DNA of 64,000 nucleotides, from assembly GCA_051530055.1 (NCBI GenBank), contig CM121342.1, positions 7,440,001 to 7,504,000 of the forward strand, in the 5' to 3' direction. Both the position numbers and the translations under genes were made by a program. This document shows positions 11,640-21,500 of this stretch, piece after piece. This stretch comes from Neoechinorhynchus agilis (Eukaryota; Acanthocephala). The notes beneath the pieces are model-generated. The model had not been told where the DNA came from. It made no database searches and worked only from the letters and a program-made list of their open reading frames with translations. Every line of letters begins with the position of its first letter. The first letter of the stretch is position 1.

Positions 11640-13500
11640 GGGTGCTGATTACTGGGCAGTTAGGTCCGTGAACTCTGGGACACCCATAATGTACATGCTG
11701 GCCAAGGTACACAAATGTCCGAATTGGTTTGGCTTTATGCCTAAAAAATAAGCCGGACAAGAAAGGGATTGACTAAAATTGAATGATCATAACATACCGG
11801 CTTGCCAGTAAAAAACTTAAAAAATAGAACACGGCACTATCCCTGAGTCGATGAACTGGCTGAGTTTGACATTTCGTAGTTGTGTCGAGGTGGTCAAATG
11901 GACTAATGCCCGGGATCCCGATTAGGGGTCAAGTGGTTCGAATGCGTTGCGGCCAATCACGCACAGCCAAAGGGGACGAAATACCGCTGAAGGTTGGAAA
12001 CTCACTGATGAATCCAGCCTCCCCGGGACGTATCTGAGGATCCGGAGGAATGTACAAACTCTTAACCGTGCATTAGAGACTATGTAGTTATATCACTTCT
12101 CTGATGTAATTGGTTTGGATTTATGCCTAAATAAATAAGCCGGACAAAGGGATAAACTAAAATTTAAAAGGTAGTATGCTCTGGAAAGGACTTCATTGGC
12201 CGACTTAAGACATCGTGGGACTCGCGTTCCATCATGGTATCGGCTGATGTGGTTTCTTTATTCACAAATATCCCAGTAGATACTGCTATCGAACTGGCTA
12301 TACCTATCCTACGGGCCTGTGATAATTGGAAGCTTTCGATCACTGATTGGAGGAAACTCTTGAGTATCTGCACCAAAATTTCGAACTTCCAATTTGAAGG
12401 AAGAGATTTTGATCAGGTGAATGGTGTAGCGATGGGCAGCCTTCTATCACCGGTGCTCGCTGAGTTATACATGCGCCAGTGGGAAGATAAATACCTACCC
12501 ACAATTCCTGGAATCTCATTATGGGTCCGATATGTGGACGACACATTTATTCTCCTTGATCGTTCTGCCTATGCCCCATGCACCTGCAGAACTACCTCAA
12601 CACTAAAGATCCACACACTCAATGGTCGACGGATGTCGAGACTGACGGTAGATTCAGTTTCCTTGATGTTGCGATAGAGCGTGCTGGTGGAGATGGATAT
12701 AGGACTAAGGTTTATCGGAAAATTGATATTCCACATGGCATGGTCCCATGGATCTCCTCTCAACCACGTGAATATAAAATCTCCAGAGTTAGATCATTGG
12801 CACAACGAGCTTTTGCTTATTGCAGCTCGAGTACTGGCCTCGAACATGAACTTGATTTTATCTTGGATTTATCAGGACGGATGGGTTATCCGTTGAATCT
12901 GCATAGGAAGGTGATCAGGAGCGCTAGATTTGGGAGGCCGACAGTCGTGACATCTCGGATTAGGATCGTGTGTTTCTTTAGTTGCCGTTTATTGACGATT
13001 CCTCCCATCAGAGTTTATCCAGAGTCCTATTGACAGGCCACCAGAGCAAACGTACGCTCGTCTATTCCAAACGAAGGAAGAATCTTCATAGCCTGATCTG
13101 TCCGAGCATTCGTGAAGGCCCAAATGGTGCGGTATATAGAATACCTTGTTCGGATTGTGATCGCTGCTATATTGGCCAGACAAATAACTTTGAGAGGAGG
13201 ATGAGGGAACATCGCTATTCACTGAAGAAACAGGACACGAACTCCGCTGTGGTTTCCCACTCTCTGACTACGGGCCATAAGATCGATATTAACGACGGAT
13301 ATTTGTTGGTACTCAATGACCACAGGGTTGAGCGTGTTATTATCGAGGCCATGTTCATTCAGGGAGCCGATGCTTTCAAGGGAAACAAGACAGATTATTC
13401 CCTAAAGTTGAGGATACCTCCGGATAAGAAAATGATGTTTCCAATTCCCTTTTCAGATAATTGACTGAAGAAGCCCAACGTGATTGGACGAAATATTTAG
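11640..13500 (+). mobile_element. Penelope-like retroelement: RT plus GIY-YIG endonuclease, degenerate
   Basis: In order: an N-terminal RT motif (SGTPIMYMLAKVHK, about 11676-11717); after an insertion, the fingers/palm motif DVVSLFTNIP (from about 12243); the QVNGVAMGSLLSP motif (about 12415); the catalytic WVRYVDDTFIL (about 12520-12555); and a C-terminal GIY-YIG nuclease, GAVYRIPCSDCDRCYIGQT (about 13125-13182) with the downstream VERVIIEAMFI glutamate. RT followed by GIY-YIG is diagnostic of Penelope-like elements. The copy is broken by several frame breaks and one large insertion. It ends in a 3' tail at 13465-13494 reading CTGAAGA...TTGGACGAAAT. It sits in the mucin remnant A. Confidence 0.9.
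11722..12164 (+). mobile_element. tRNA-derived SINE-like insertion inside the Penelope element
   Basis: A pol III box A (TGGTCAAATGG, 11891-11901) and a near-consensus box B (GGTTCGAATGC, 11935-11945) are spaced as in a tRNA, in a stretch opening GTGTCGAGGTGGTC, like a Ser/Leu-type tRNA head. About 170 bp of non-coding body follows. The insert is bracketed by two imperfect direct repeats of ~57 bp (11722-11780 and 12108-12164, AATTGGTTTGG...ATGCCTAAA, AATAAGCCGGACAA). These are too long for ordinary target duplications and may belong to the inserted unit. It interrupts the RT region. Confidence 0.6.
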
Positions 13501-13649
13501 ACTTCGTCGACATGTTCAGCTGGATTAAAGACTGAGTTTGCAGTTTCTTAAAGTGACTGCCCAACATAACTTGTTCTTCCTTAGTGTTCATTTCATTCGT
13601 GAGTCCATATACGCAGTCAGAGTGCATTCTCTAGAGCCATCGAATCCAG

Positions 13650-14120
13650 AGGCACAAGGATGGAACAACATTCCTTCAGGAAGCAATACGAACCCAAAGA
13701 ACCGGTTTTCGGGGTAGTTCCATTCATTAACGATCGATGGAACTCCGATGTGAATCCAATCCTGAGGTCGGATAACGGACGAACAAAAAATGCATACCAT
13801 TTTGCAGAGCCGGCAAGAAATTGTCCAGCATCGTTAATCAGTTAGCCAAGTCCATCTTGGAAGGCTGCGTCTATGAGAACTGCCCACAAGTCTACATTTG
13901 GCAGATTATCCACGACGCACGATTGGTGAGCATCGAAGCGCCTTTGAGCAAGAAACGGACCAAAGCTCGGCAGTGGTGAGTCACTCGACATCAAATCACA
14001 AGGACACATTATAGTAAGGCACCCGGGCCTATCTTTTGGACATGAAGTCCGATGAGACGGACGAAATATTGAATTAGTGAAATTAATCTCTATTTTCTCA
14101 ATCACCGAAGAACACAAACC
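13650..14120 (+). mobile_element. Second Penelope-like remnant (C-terminal part and 3' tail)
   Basis: A degraded coding stretch reads VVPFINDRWNSDVNPILRS, NAYHFAEPARN and EGCVYENCPQVYIWQ. This corresponds to the region before and at the start of the GIY-YIG domain of Penelope-like elements, but it is not the same family copy as 11.6-13.5 kb. It ends in a tail GAAGTCCGATGAGACGGACG, then AAATATTG, followed by CTATTTTCTCAATCACC. Broken. Confidence 0.65.
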
Positions 14121-14408
14121 ATTAAGGAATTAGACCCAAATCCAAACTTTCCATTGCTGGGATTGGTGGTCTTTAAACAATCTCTGCGAATCGAGCACCA
14201 TGTTGCTCCTGTGCCGAGCTGGATACTTAATGACATTTCAAGTTACAGGTTAAGAAACTATTCGAGTGTCACTTGTAACCTAGTAAATTAACTGCAGCGA
14301 CCGTACCCCTTCTACATTGAAACTTTTGTCTTAGTCGTACGATGTCGTGAATAAAACGGATTTACTCAAGTATGACGGATTGTTTTACTGTTGCGTTTCC
14401 GCGTACCT
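14121..14408. other. 5' flank of the LRR gene
   Basis: Non-coding sequence between the Penelope tail and the LRR start. I see no clear TATA box. Most of the flank is unmatched in the window. Confidence 0.35.
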
Positions 14409-16430
14409 ATGATCATTTTGCTATTACTTGGAACGGTTTTGTTGTCTCTTGAACAAGGCATACAAAATCCCTTGCCGCCTCCCGGTTTATTTCCTGATTT
14501 TGATGATACTGCATTCGAAGTGAATGCCATCAATGAAGAAGCCGAGCCTCAGATATTAAAATGTTCACTTTTGTTGCAAGACGAAAGCTACGGAGCTGAT
14601 ATTTCATGTGCAAAAGGATCTCCTGGTATACCTTTGCCAATTGTATTCTCGATATTAAGGCGAAACTATCAAATTAAAAAACTCGTAGCTCATGGTTTGG
14701 GCATCTTTCAGCTTCCAGACAATTTAGGAAATTTTCTGCCTAACATAAATGATATTGTTCTGAAGAACACAGAAAAAACGGATACACCTCACTCCTTGTC
14801 TCCTTCAATTATGGTGAAATTTAAGCATCTAAAACGTCTCACCTTGCAAGGTTTCGGTATTAGGAAGATTTTTTCAGAGGCGTTTGATGGTTTCCGAAGC
14901 TTGACTCATCTCACTCTCAGTGGAAATGAAATATCATTCTTCGGATTTGAATCGTACAAATATTTGACGGAGTTGGAGCACTTAGACCTTGCAAACAACA
15001 GTCTTAGAGACAACTGCATAAAATCGGTCGAACGGTTTCCTAAGCTAAAATACCTTGACTTGTCTCGTAATTTTTTGAAGCGCTTTGAACCTTCAAAAGA
15101 TAGCGCATTTTTGGCAAGTATAAGATATATAAAAATCGTGGATACTCCACTAGAATCTCTGAAACTAGAGACACTAAATGAAGCCTATAACTTACAATCG
15201 CTGGAATTTTCATTTATAAACAATCCGGAGGATTTATTTCTAGGAAATTTACGTTTGCGCAAACTAGAAAAACTCGTGATGCATGGAGGAACCGCGAAAT
15301 ATTTTGATCCATCCATTCTGCGGCATGTGGCGCCTGAAATCAATCATTTTGGTATAGTAGATTCTGAACTTGTAGAGGTTCCGCACCGAACAAAGGGTAC
15401 ACGTGAATCGTTTCACTATTTAAACCTAAGAGGAAACAGGTTGACCTCCGTGAGTGCTTATTCTCTCTTACATTATAACTACTTGAAAGTTCTTGATTTG
15501 TCCTTCAATCGAATTGAAAGTGTTAACGAAGACACGTTTCGATTTATGAACCATTTATCTTGTCTTGATCTCAGTGGAAACGTTCTCCGAGATTTACCAC
15601 ATAATCTGCTACACCATAATCGATATCTGCGATCATTGTTAGTCGCTCAAAACGAACTTACGAGTATTCAAAGTGACCCCCGTTTCTGGGAATATGATGA
15701 GTTCCTCGAGGTAATCGATTTGTCTTGGAACAGAATCGTTGATTTGTACTTACCAGCGCACGGAAAAGGAAACGTATCGCAGTTTATAGTAAAAGACAAT
15801 CCGCTCTCAAGGATTGTGGTCAACGCTACCCGTAGGGAGGATGCGCTTTCAATACTGACTTCATATAGACACCAAATCCCGGAGCCAACAAGAAAAGCTG
15901 CTAATCTTCTTGATCTCGATCCTCTTTCCCACAATTCAACAATTACATCCTTGGCTGCAAAGAAGATTCAAACGATCAGAGATGTTGACAAGTATCCTTA
16001 TTTTGTAGAAAAAACGAATTCGCTGGATTTAAGTTTCAATGAAATCTCGTTTATATTTAGGCGAGACTTTTTGCAACTTTATGAACTTGAGTTTCTTTGT
16101 TTACGTAATAACAAGATTCAACGGATTCAGGAATATACGTTTTATTGGGCTCCTTTGATAAAAGTTCTTGATCTTGGCAACAATCGACTGGAGCAGCTCC
16201 ATGTACATAACATGTTTTATAGTCTTGGGCAATTGATTTACCTTAGCCTTGAAAACAACAATCTTCGATTTGTCCATCCAAATGCTCTCGCTCCTCTGTT
16301 TAATCTTCTCGTCCTCGACATCTCTAAGAATCCCATTCGAGAATTCGATACTAAGCTTACAAGTGCAATGAAATCCATCGCAGAAGTTCGTGTTAACGGA
16401 ACGGGCATTGAAGTGGTCATGGACTTTTAG
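14409..16430 (+). CDS. Secreted leucine-rich-repeat protein, single exon
   Basis: A frame of 673 codons from ATG at 14409 to TAG at 16428-16430; the open frame begins slightly earlier with TTG, but the ATG gives a proper signal peptide (MIILLLLGTVLLSLEQG). A short Cys-containing cap (ILKCSLLLQ...DISCAKG) precedes a long run of LRRs, e.g. LTHLTLSGNEI, LEHLDLANNSL, LKYLDLSRNFL, LKVLDLSFNRI, LSCLDLSGNVL, LEVIDLSWNRI, NSLDLSFNEI, LEFLCLRNNKI, IKVLDLGNNRL, LIYLSLENNNL and LLVLDISKNPI. There is no C-terminal membrane helix or TIR domain, so the product is probably extracellular, like Toll-ectodomain or chaoptin-type LRR proteins; the ligand is unknown. Being intronless over 2 kb is unusual beside the short-intron genes of this window and could mean a retrocopy. 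The frame is intact, so it is probably functional. Confidence 0.88.
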   Translation: MIILLLLGTVLLSLEQGIQNPLPPPGLFPDFDDTAFEVNAINEEAEPQILKCSLLLQDESYGADISCAKGSPGIPLPIVFSILRRNYQIKKLVAHGLGIFQLPDNLGNFLPNINDIVLKNTEKTDTPHSLSPSIMVKFKHLKRLTLQGFGIRKIFSEAFDGFRSLTHLTLSGNEISFFGFESYKYLTELEHLDLANNSLRDNCIKSVERFPKLKYLDLSRNFLKRFEPSKDSAFLASIRYIKIVDTPLESLKLETLNEAYNLQSLEFSFINNPEDLFLGNLRLRKLEKLVMHGGTAKYFDPSILRHVAPEINHFGIVDSELVEVPHRTKGTRESFHYLNLRGNRLTSVSAYSLLHYNYLKVLDLSFNRIESVNEDTFRFMNHLSCLDLSGNVLRDLPHNLLHHNRYLRSLLVAQNELTSIQSDPRFWEYDEFLEVIDLSWNRIVDLYLPAHGKGNVSQFIVKDNPLSRIVVNATRREDALSILTSYRHQIPEPTRKAANLLDLDPLSHNSTITSLAAKKIQTIRDVDKYPYFVEKTNSLDLSFNEISFIFRRDFLQLYELEFLCLRNNKIQRIQEYTFYWAPLIKVLDLGNNRLEQLHVHNMFYSLGQLIYLSLENNNLRFVHPNALAPLFNLLVLDISKNPIREFDTKLTSAMKSIAEVRVNGTGIEVVMDF

Positions 16431-16599
16431 AAAGAAAAGCATCTTGAACGTTTTAATATGAAGATTAAATTTTTTAACTAAATGACTTTATATGTCTTTG
16501 AACGTACGAAAATTGGTAATCTCAATACCCATCACTTCACACAACTTTGCGTTTTAGTTGATACCATTCGATTGTGATTCTGATATCATTATAATCGAA
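16431..16599. other. 3' flank of LRR gene
   Basis: Short AT-rich 3' flank; no strong AATAAA was located. It leads into a LINE remnant. Confidence 0.3.
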
Positions 16600-17330
16600 C
16601 TTGCATATTGGCACACAATTAAGTTTCCGGCCCAAATTTTCTGCAGCGGATGCCATACTTTGCATTTATGACACGACAATAATCCCTCTCATTCTACTGG
16701 ACTTATCGAAAGTTTTCGACACCACAGACCATTCACTCCTTCTCTAGGCCTGATCGGATTTTGATCTCAAATTATGGCACATCCGCTGGCTCGCCTCGTA
16801 TTTTCACAATCGCAATAATACATTCACTGCCGGGCTAATTGGATTCGCATATCAAACTCCCCTCAAGCGCAATACCTTTAAAAATTACCTCCTCAAACGC
16901 CTCCGCCATTTAAGAATCCCTTCGCCCGATCTCTCCAAATTTTACTACTGCTTTATTTTACCCTCCCTCACCTACGGCTGTCCCGTCTTTTATAACCTGT
17001 CCAAATCACAAACCTGTCGCCTTGAAGAGTTTCATGGAAGATCCTATAAAATTTGCACAGTTGATTTTCAGATGCTCATAAAATAATCAAAGCACCCTTC
17101 AACCCTGACACCAATTATTTTTCCACATTTTGTTTCCCTTTTCACATGAGCACAACAGTCGTAATCCCAATTCCTTTCATCCTCCTTTACCTCGGACCTA
17201 CCTCTTCCTCCGCTCCTTTTTCCATGCCGCTCAATCTTCTCAGATATCAAGACCAAAAATGAACCTGAGGACAGCCCCAACTTAACAAACTCTCCTTCAA
17301 AAAACCGATATTCCCACCCGACGGGGCCCG
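16600..17330 (+). mobile_element. Non-LTR (Jockey/CR1-like) RT remnant
   Basis: Degraded coding sequence runs parallel to the better copy at 53.3-54.15 kb. Matches include the YRKFSTPQTIHSF relic of LSKAFDLVDHSL, and INNALKIYLLKRLRHLRIP then LPSLTYGCPVFYNLSKS, matching the thumb region of that copy. The middle (YADD box) is deleted. The tail continues to about 17330. Many frame breaks; an old copy. Confidence 0.7.
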
Positions 17331-17994
17331 TAATCAACTCTGAAATACACAACAAGAATCAACAACCGTATTTTTTGAACAAATCACAACTCGAGTTGAT
17401 TAGGAGGGCCCAAAGGTATGTGGGTTCTATTCTTTGTTTATTAACATATAAACGCGTGTAGAGTTTCGAGTAGTTCCTCGAAGTTTCGTACATATGAGGT
17501 TGTCCTCTGAATTAGCGAACTGACAGCCATTGCCAAGAGCCGAGATATCCTGTATGCAGGTCCGTTAACGGCCGAAATTATCCGGCGGCATTTTAATAAA
17601 TTTGCGGCCGTTGTTGTGAACCATTGTGTACATTACTGGAATGATCAATGGTCCGCGTGTGAAGCCGCTCATACATCTCAGATTTCTAACGGCAATCACT
17701 TCTCGAAGGGCACGATTCAGCTGCTTTCTCTTCGAATCGGTATAGTCTTTATCCTCTCGCTTGTACACACTATCATCACTCAATAGCTCGTCCATCATTG
17801 CGGATTCAACACTCCTCGGAAAACCATCCTTCGCGCCGACTAGGAAGCTCACACAAAGAGATGTTTTCCAGCTTCAAGTCGATATCGCTCGTTTGAGCTA
17901 TCAGTTGCGAGTTAGTGCGTCGATAGAGAATAGCGAAAATGCGGCTTTGATGATCACGGATGATACCAGAGAATCGAATCAATTATAGAAGTCA
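17331..17994. other. No gene recognised; one open minus-strand frame
   Basis: A minus-strand frame (17565-17852, 95 codons) reads MDELLSDDSVYKREDKDYTD, then SKRKQLNRALREVIAVRNL, a charged helix-like stretch. It lies downstream of the collagen remnant on the same strand and could be a piece of the same decayed gene, but no family is recognised. Confidence 0.3.
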
Positions 17995-18403
17995 AGACCA
18001 CGTTTAGAACTAGACCCATCTTTCCGGGTTCGCCTCGCTCTCCTTTGATACTCGCAGGTCTTGGTCGTCTTGGTGTCCCCGTGTTTCCTTTGTCACCTGA
18101 AACTCCCGGTGAGCCAGGATAACCTGTCTCCTGGAAATCCTTGAGCACCGGTAGGACCAGGTTGACCGTGAGGACCATTGGGTCCTGTTTATCCTCTTTC
18201 ACCTCGTTCGCCTGGAGGGCCCGAGAAACCGTCAGGTCCTGCAGGCCCAGAGACGCTTTGTTGTCCTGCTTCTCCCCGTGTGCCCTCAGGATCGATCTGA
18301 CCGGTCGGACCAGGTGGTCCAGTAGGAGCGATTGGTCCGGGTTCACCTCTTTCGTCAATAGGACCAGGTAGGCCATCCGTGCCAGTAAAACCCATGGGAC
18401 CAT
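17995..18403 (-). pseudogene. Collagen (Gly-X-Y) gene fragment, decayed
   Basis: The minus-strand translation gives Gly-X-Y runs: GPIAPTGPPGPTGQI, GPAGPDGFSGPPGERGERG, then, after a TAA in frame, GPNGPHGQPGPTGAQGFPGD, and in a shifted frame GYPGSPGVSGDKGNTG and GERGEPGKMG. There are roughly 35-40 triplets with occasional imperfect ones (IDERG, QQSVSG). Short interrupted GXY blocks are typical of cuticular collagens of nematodes, but the N-terminal domain and flanking cysteines are absent. Upstream (higher coordinates) the gene is cut off exactly where the 193-bp satellite begins. At least one in-frame stop and one frameshift mark it as a pseudogene. Confidence 0.8.
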
Positions 18404-21110
18404 GGAAAGCGTAATATTTTAAACATAAATGTCCAATCGGGATATTTTTTATCTTAAATGAAGTTTAGTTTATGAAGGCACCGTTTTGTCTTCATAGTTT
18501 TGTTTGTCCGCCAAATATATCCTCTTCCTCACGATTATGCACGAAAAGTCGTTATTTTTAGAACTTAGAACAATTAAAAAGCATAGTTATAAGACTGGAA
18601 AGCGTAATATTTTAAACATAAATGTCCAATCGGGATATTTTTATCTTAAATTTAGTTTATGAAGGCACCGTTTTGTCTTCATAGTTGTCCGCCAAATATA
18701 TCCTCTTCCTCACGATTATGCACGAAAAGTCGTTATTTTTAGAACTTAGAACAATTAAAAAGCATAGTTATAAGACTGGAAAGCGTAATATTTTAAACAT
18801 AAATGTCCAATCGGGATATTTTTTATCTTAAATGAAGTTTAGTTTATGAAGGCACCGTTTTGTCTTCATAGTTTTGTTTGTCCACCAAATATATCCTCTT
18901 CCTCACGATTATGCACGAAAAGTCGTTATTTTTAGAACTTAGAACAATTAAAAAGCATAGTTATAAGACTGGAAAGTGTAATATTTTAAACATAAATGTC
19001 CAATCGGGATATTTTTTATCTTAAATGAAGTTTAGTTTATGAAGGCACCGTTTTGTCTTCATAGTTTTGTTTGTCCACCAAATATATCCTCTTCCTCACG
19101 ATTATGCACGAAAAGTCGTTATTTTTAGAACTTAGAACAATTAAAAAGCATAGTTATAAGACTGGAAAGTGTAATATTTTAAACATAAATGTCCAATCGG
19201 GATATTTTTTATCTTAAATGAAGTTTAGTTTATGAAGGCACCGTTTTGTCTTCATAGTTTTGTTTGTCAAATATATCCTCTTCCTCACGATTATGCACGA
19301 AAAGTCGTTATTTTTAGAACTTAGAACAATTAAAAAGCATAGTTATAAGACTGGAAAGTGTAATATTTTAAACATAAATGTCCAATCGGGATATTTTTTA
19401 TCTTAAATGAAGTTTAGTTTATGAAGGCACCGTTTTGTCTTCATAGTTTTGTTTGTCCACCAAATATATCCTCTTCTCACGATTATGCCGAAAAGTCGTT
19501 ATTTTTAGAACTTGAACAATTAAAAGCATAGTTATAAGACTGGAAAGTGTATATTTTAAACATAAATGTCCAATCGGGATATTTTTTATCTTAAATGAAG
19601 TAGTTTATGAAGGCACCGTTTCTTCATAGTTTTGTTTGTCCACCAAATATATCCTCTTCTCACGATTATGCACGAAAAGTCGTTATTTTTAGAACTTAGA
19701 ACAATTAAAAAGCATAGTTATAAGACTGGAAAGTGTAATATTTAAACATAAATGTCCAATCGGGATATTTTTTTCTTAAATGAAGTTAGTTTATGAAGGC
19801 ACCGTTTTGTCTTCATAGTTTTGTTTGTCCACCAAATATATCTCTTCCTCACGATTATGCACGAAAAGTCGTTATTTTTAGAACTTAGAACAATTAAAAA
19901 GCATAGTTATAAGACTGGAAAGTGTAATATTTTAAACATAAATGTCCAATCGGGATATTTTTTATCTTAAATGAAGTTTAGTTTATGAAGGCACCGTTTT
20001 GTCTTCATAGTTTTGTTTGTCCACCAAATATATCCTCTTCCTCACGATTATGCACGAAAAGTCGTTATTTTTAGAACTTAGAACAATTAAAAAGCATAGT
20101 TATAAGACTGGAAAGTGTAATATTTTAAACATAAATGCAATCGGGATATTTTTTTCTTAAATGAAGTTTAGTTTATGAAGGCACCGTTTTGTCTTCATAG
20201 TTTTGTTTGTCCACCAAATATATCCTCTTCCTCACGATTATGCACGAAAAGTCGTTATTTTTAGAACTTAGAACAATTAAGCATAGTTATAAGACTGGAA
20301 AGTGTAATATTTTAAACATAAATGTCCAATCGGGATATTTTTTATCTTAAATGAAGTTTAGTTTATGAAGGCACCGTTTTGTCTTCATAGTTTTGTTTGT
20401 CCACCAAATATATCCTCTTCCTCACGATTATGCACGAAAAGTCGTTATTTTTAGAACTTAGAACAATTAAAAAGCATAGTTATAAGACTGGAAAGTGTAA
20501 TATTTTAAACATAAATGTCCAATCGGGATATTTTTTATCTTAAATGAAGTTTAGTTTATGAAGGCACCGTTTTGTCTTCATAGTTTTGTTTGTCCACCAA
20601 ATATATCCTCTTCCTCACGATTATGCACGAAAAGTCGTTATTTTTAGAACTTAGAACAATTAAAAAGCATAGTTATAAGACTGGAAAGTGTAATATTTTA
20701 AACATAAATGTCCAATCGGGATATTTTTTATCTTAAATGAAGTTTAGTTTATGAAGGCACCGTTTTGTCTTCATAGTTTTGTTTGTCCACCAAATATATC
20801 CTCTTCCTCACGATTATGCACGAAAAGTCGTTATTTTTAGAACTTAGAACAATTAAAAAGCATAGTTATAAGACTGGAAAGTGTAATATTTTAAACATAA
20901 ATGTCCAATCGGGATATTTTTTATCTTAAATGAAGTTTAGTTTATGAAGGCACCGTTTTGTCTTCATAGTTTTGTTTGTCCACCAAATATATCCTCTTCC
21001 CCACGATTATGCACGAAAAGTCGTTATTTTTAGAACAATTAAAAGCATAGTTATAAGACTGGAAAGTGTAATATTTTAAACATAAATATCTTATGTCGAT
21101 ATTTTTATCC
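18402..21110. repeat. Tandem satellite, ~193-bp unit, about 14 copies
   Basis: The landmark TTTTAAACATAAATGTCCAA recurs about every 193 bp (e.g. 18421, 18614, 18795, 18988, 19181) up to about 21075. Units contain GAAGGCACCGTTTTGTCTTC, ATATATCCTCTTCCTCACG, TTATGCACGAAAAGTCG and AAAAGCATAGTTATAAGACT. Most copies are nearly identical. A few in the middle (19.45-19.8 kb) have single-base deletions, and the last copy is diverged. High identity indicates recent amplification. The array cuts the collagen remnant on one side and precedes the membrane-protein gene on the other. Confidence 0.97.
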
Positions 21111-21500
21111 TAAATTTAGTTTTTTTGCTTTCATTTTTTCATGTGTGTGTCCAGATATTTTCATAACTACGAATGTCTTGTCTCATTTTTGGTTTAACTG
21201 TCGATTATTAAATTCCTCATGAAATCCATAATTTTTCAAGGATTTAAACTTTCTTTCTATATGACTAATCCAAACCCAGGTATTCATCATACACAAAATT
21301 CTGATTCAGATCATAGAAACACTTTTACAAGGGGATGGCAGTTCCCTTAAAAAGGGTGATCTCATTCGTTAACCAAAAAAGTGTTAAGCTCTTCAGCAAG
21401 AACTTCTTAAAGGATGTATCATTCTTCATTAATGTGAATCACCAATGGTATAAAAACGGCAAACGCTTAAACTCAAGAAGTAAATTTTTCAAATCTTAAG
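21111..21500. other. 5' flank of the 21.5-kb gene
   Basis: Non-coding DNA of about 390 bp between satellite and gene. It includes CCAATGGTATAAAAACGGC at about 21445, a TATA-like box (TATAAAA) about 50 bp before the ATG at 21501. Confidence 0.4.

Noticed and set aside
11881-11955. Functional tRNA gene
   Set aside because: Boxes A and B are good, but I cannot fold a convincing acceptor and anticodon arm; it fits a tRNA-derived SINE head better.
13465-13494. Fully competent hammerhead ribozyme at the Penelope tail
   Set aside because: The core bases are present, but there is one extra base before stem II and no acceptable stems I/III, so I report it only as hammerhead-like.
17068-17355. 95-codon minus-strand frame
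   Set aside because: It is antisense to the tail of a decayed LINE copy and matches no family.
18402-21110. Possible CRISPR-like array from regularly spaced repeats
   Set aside because: Units are contiguous tandem copies of ~193 bp with no unique spacers; the genome is eukaryotic.
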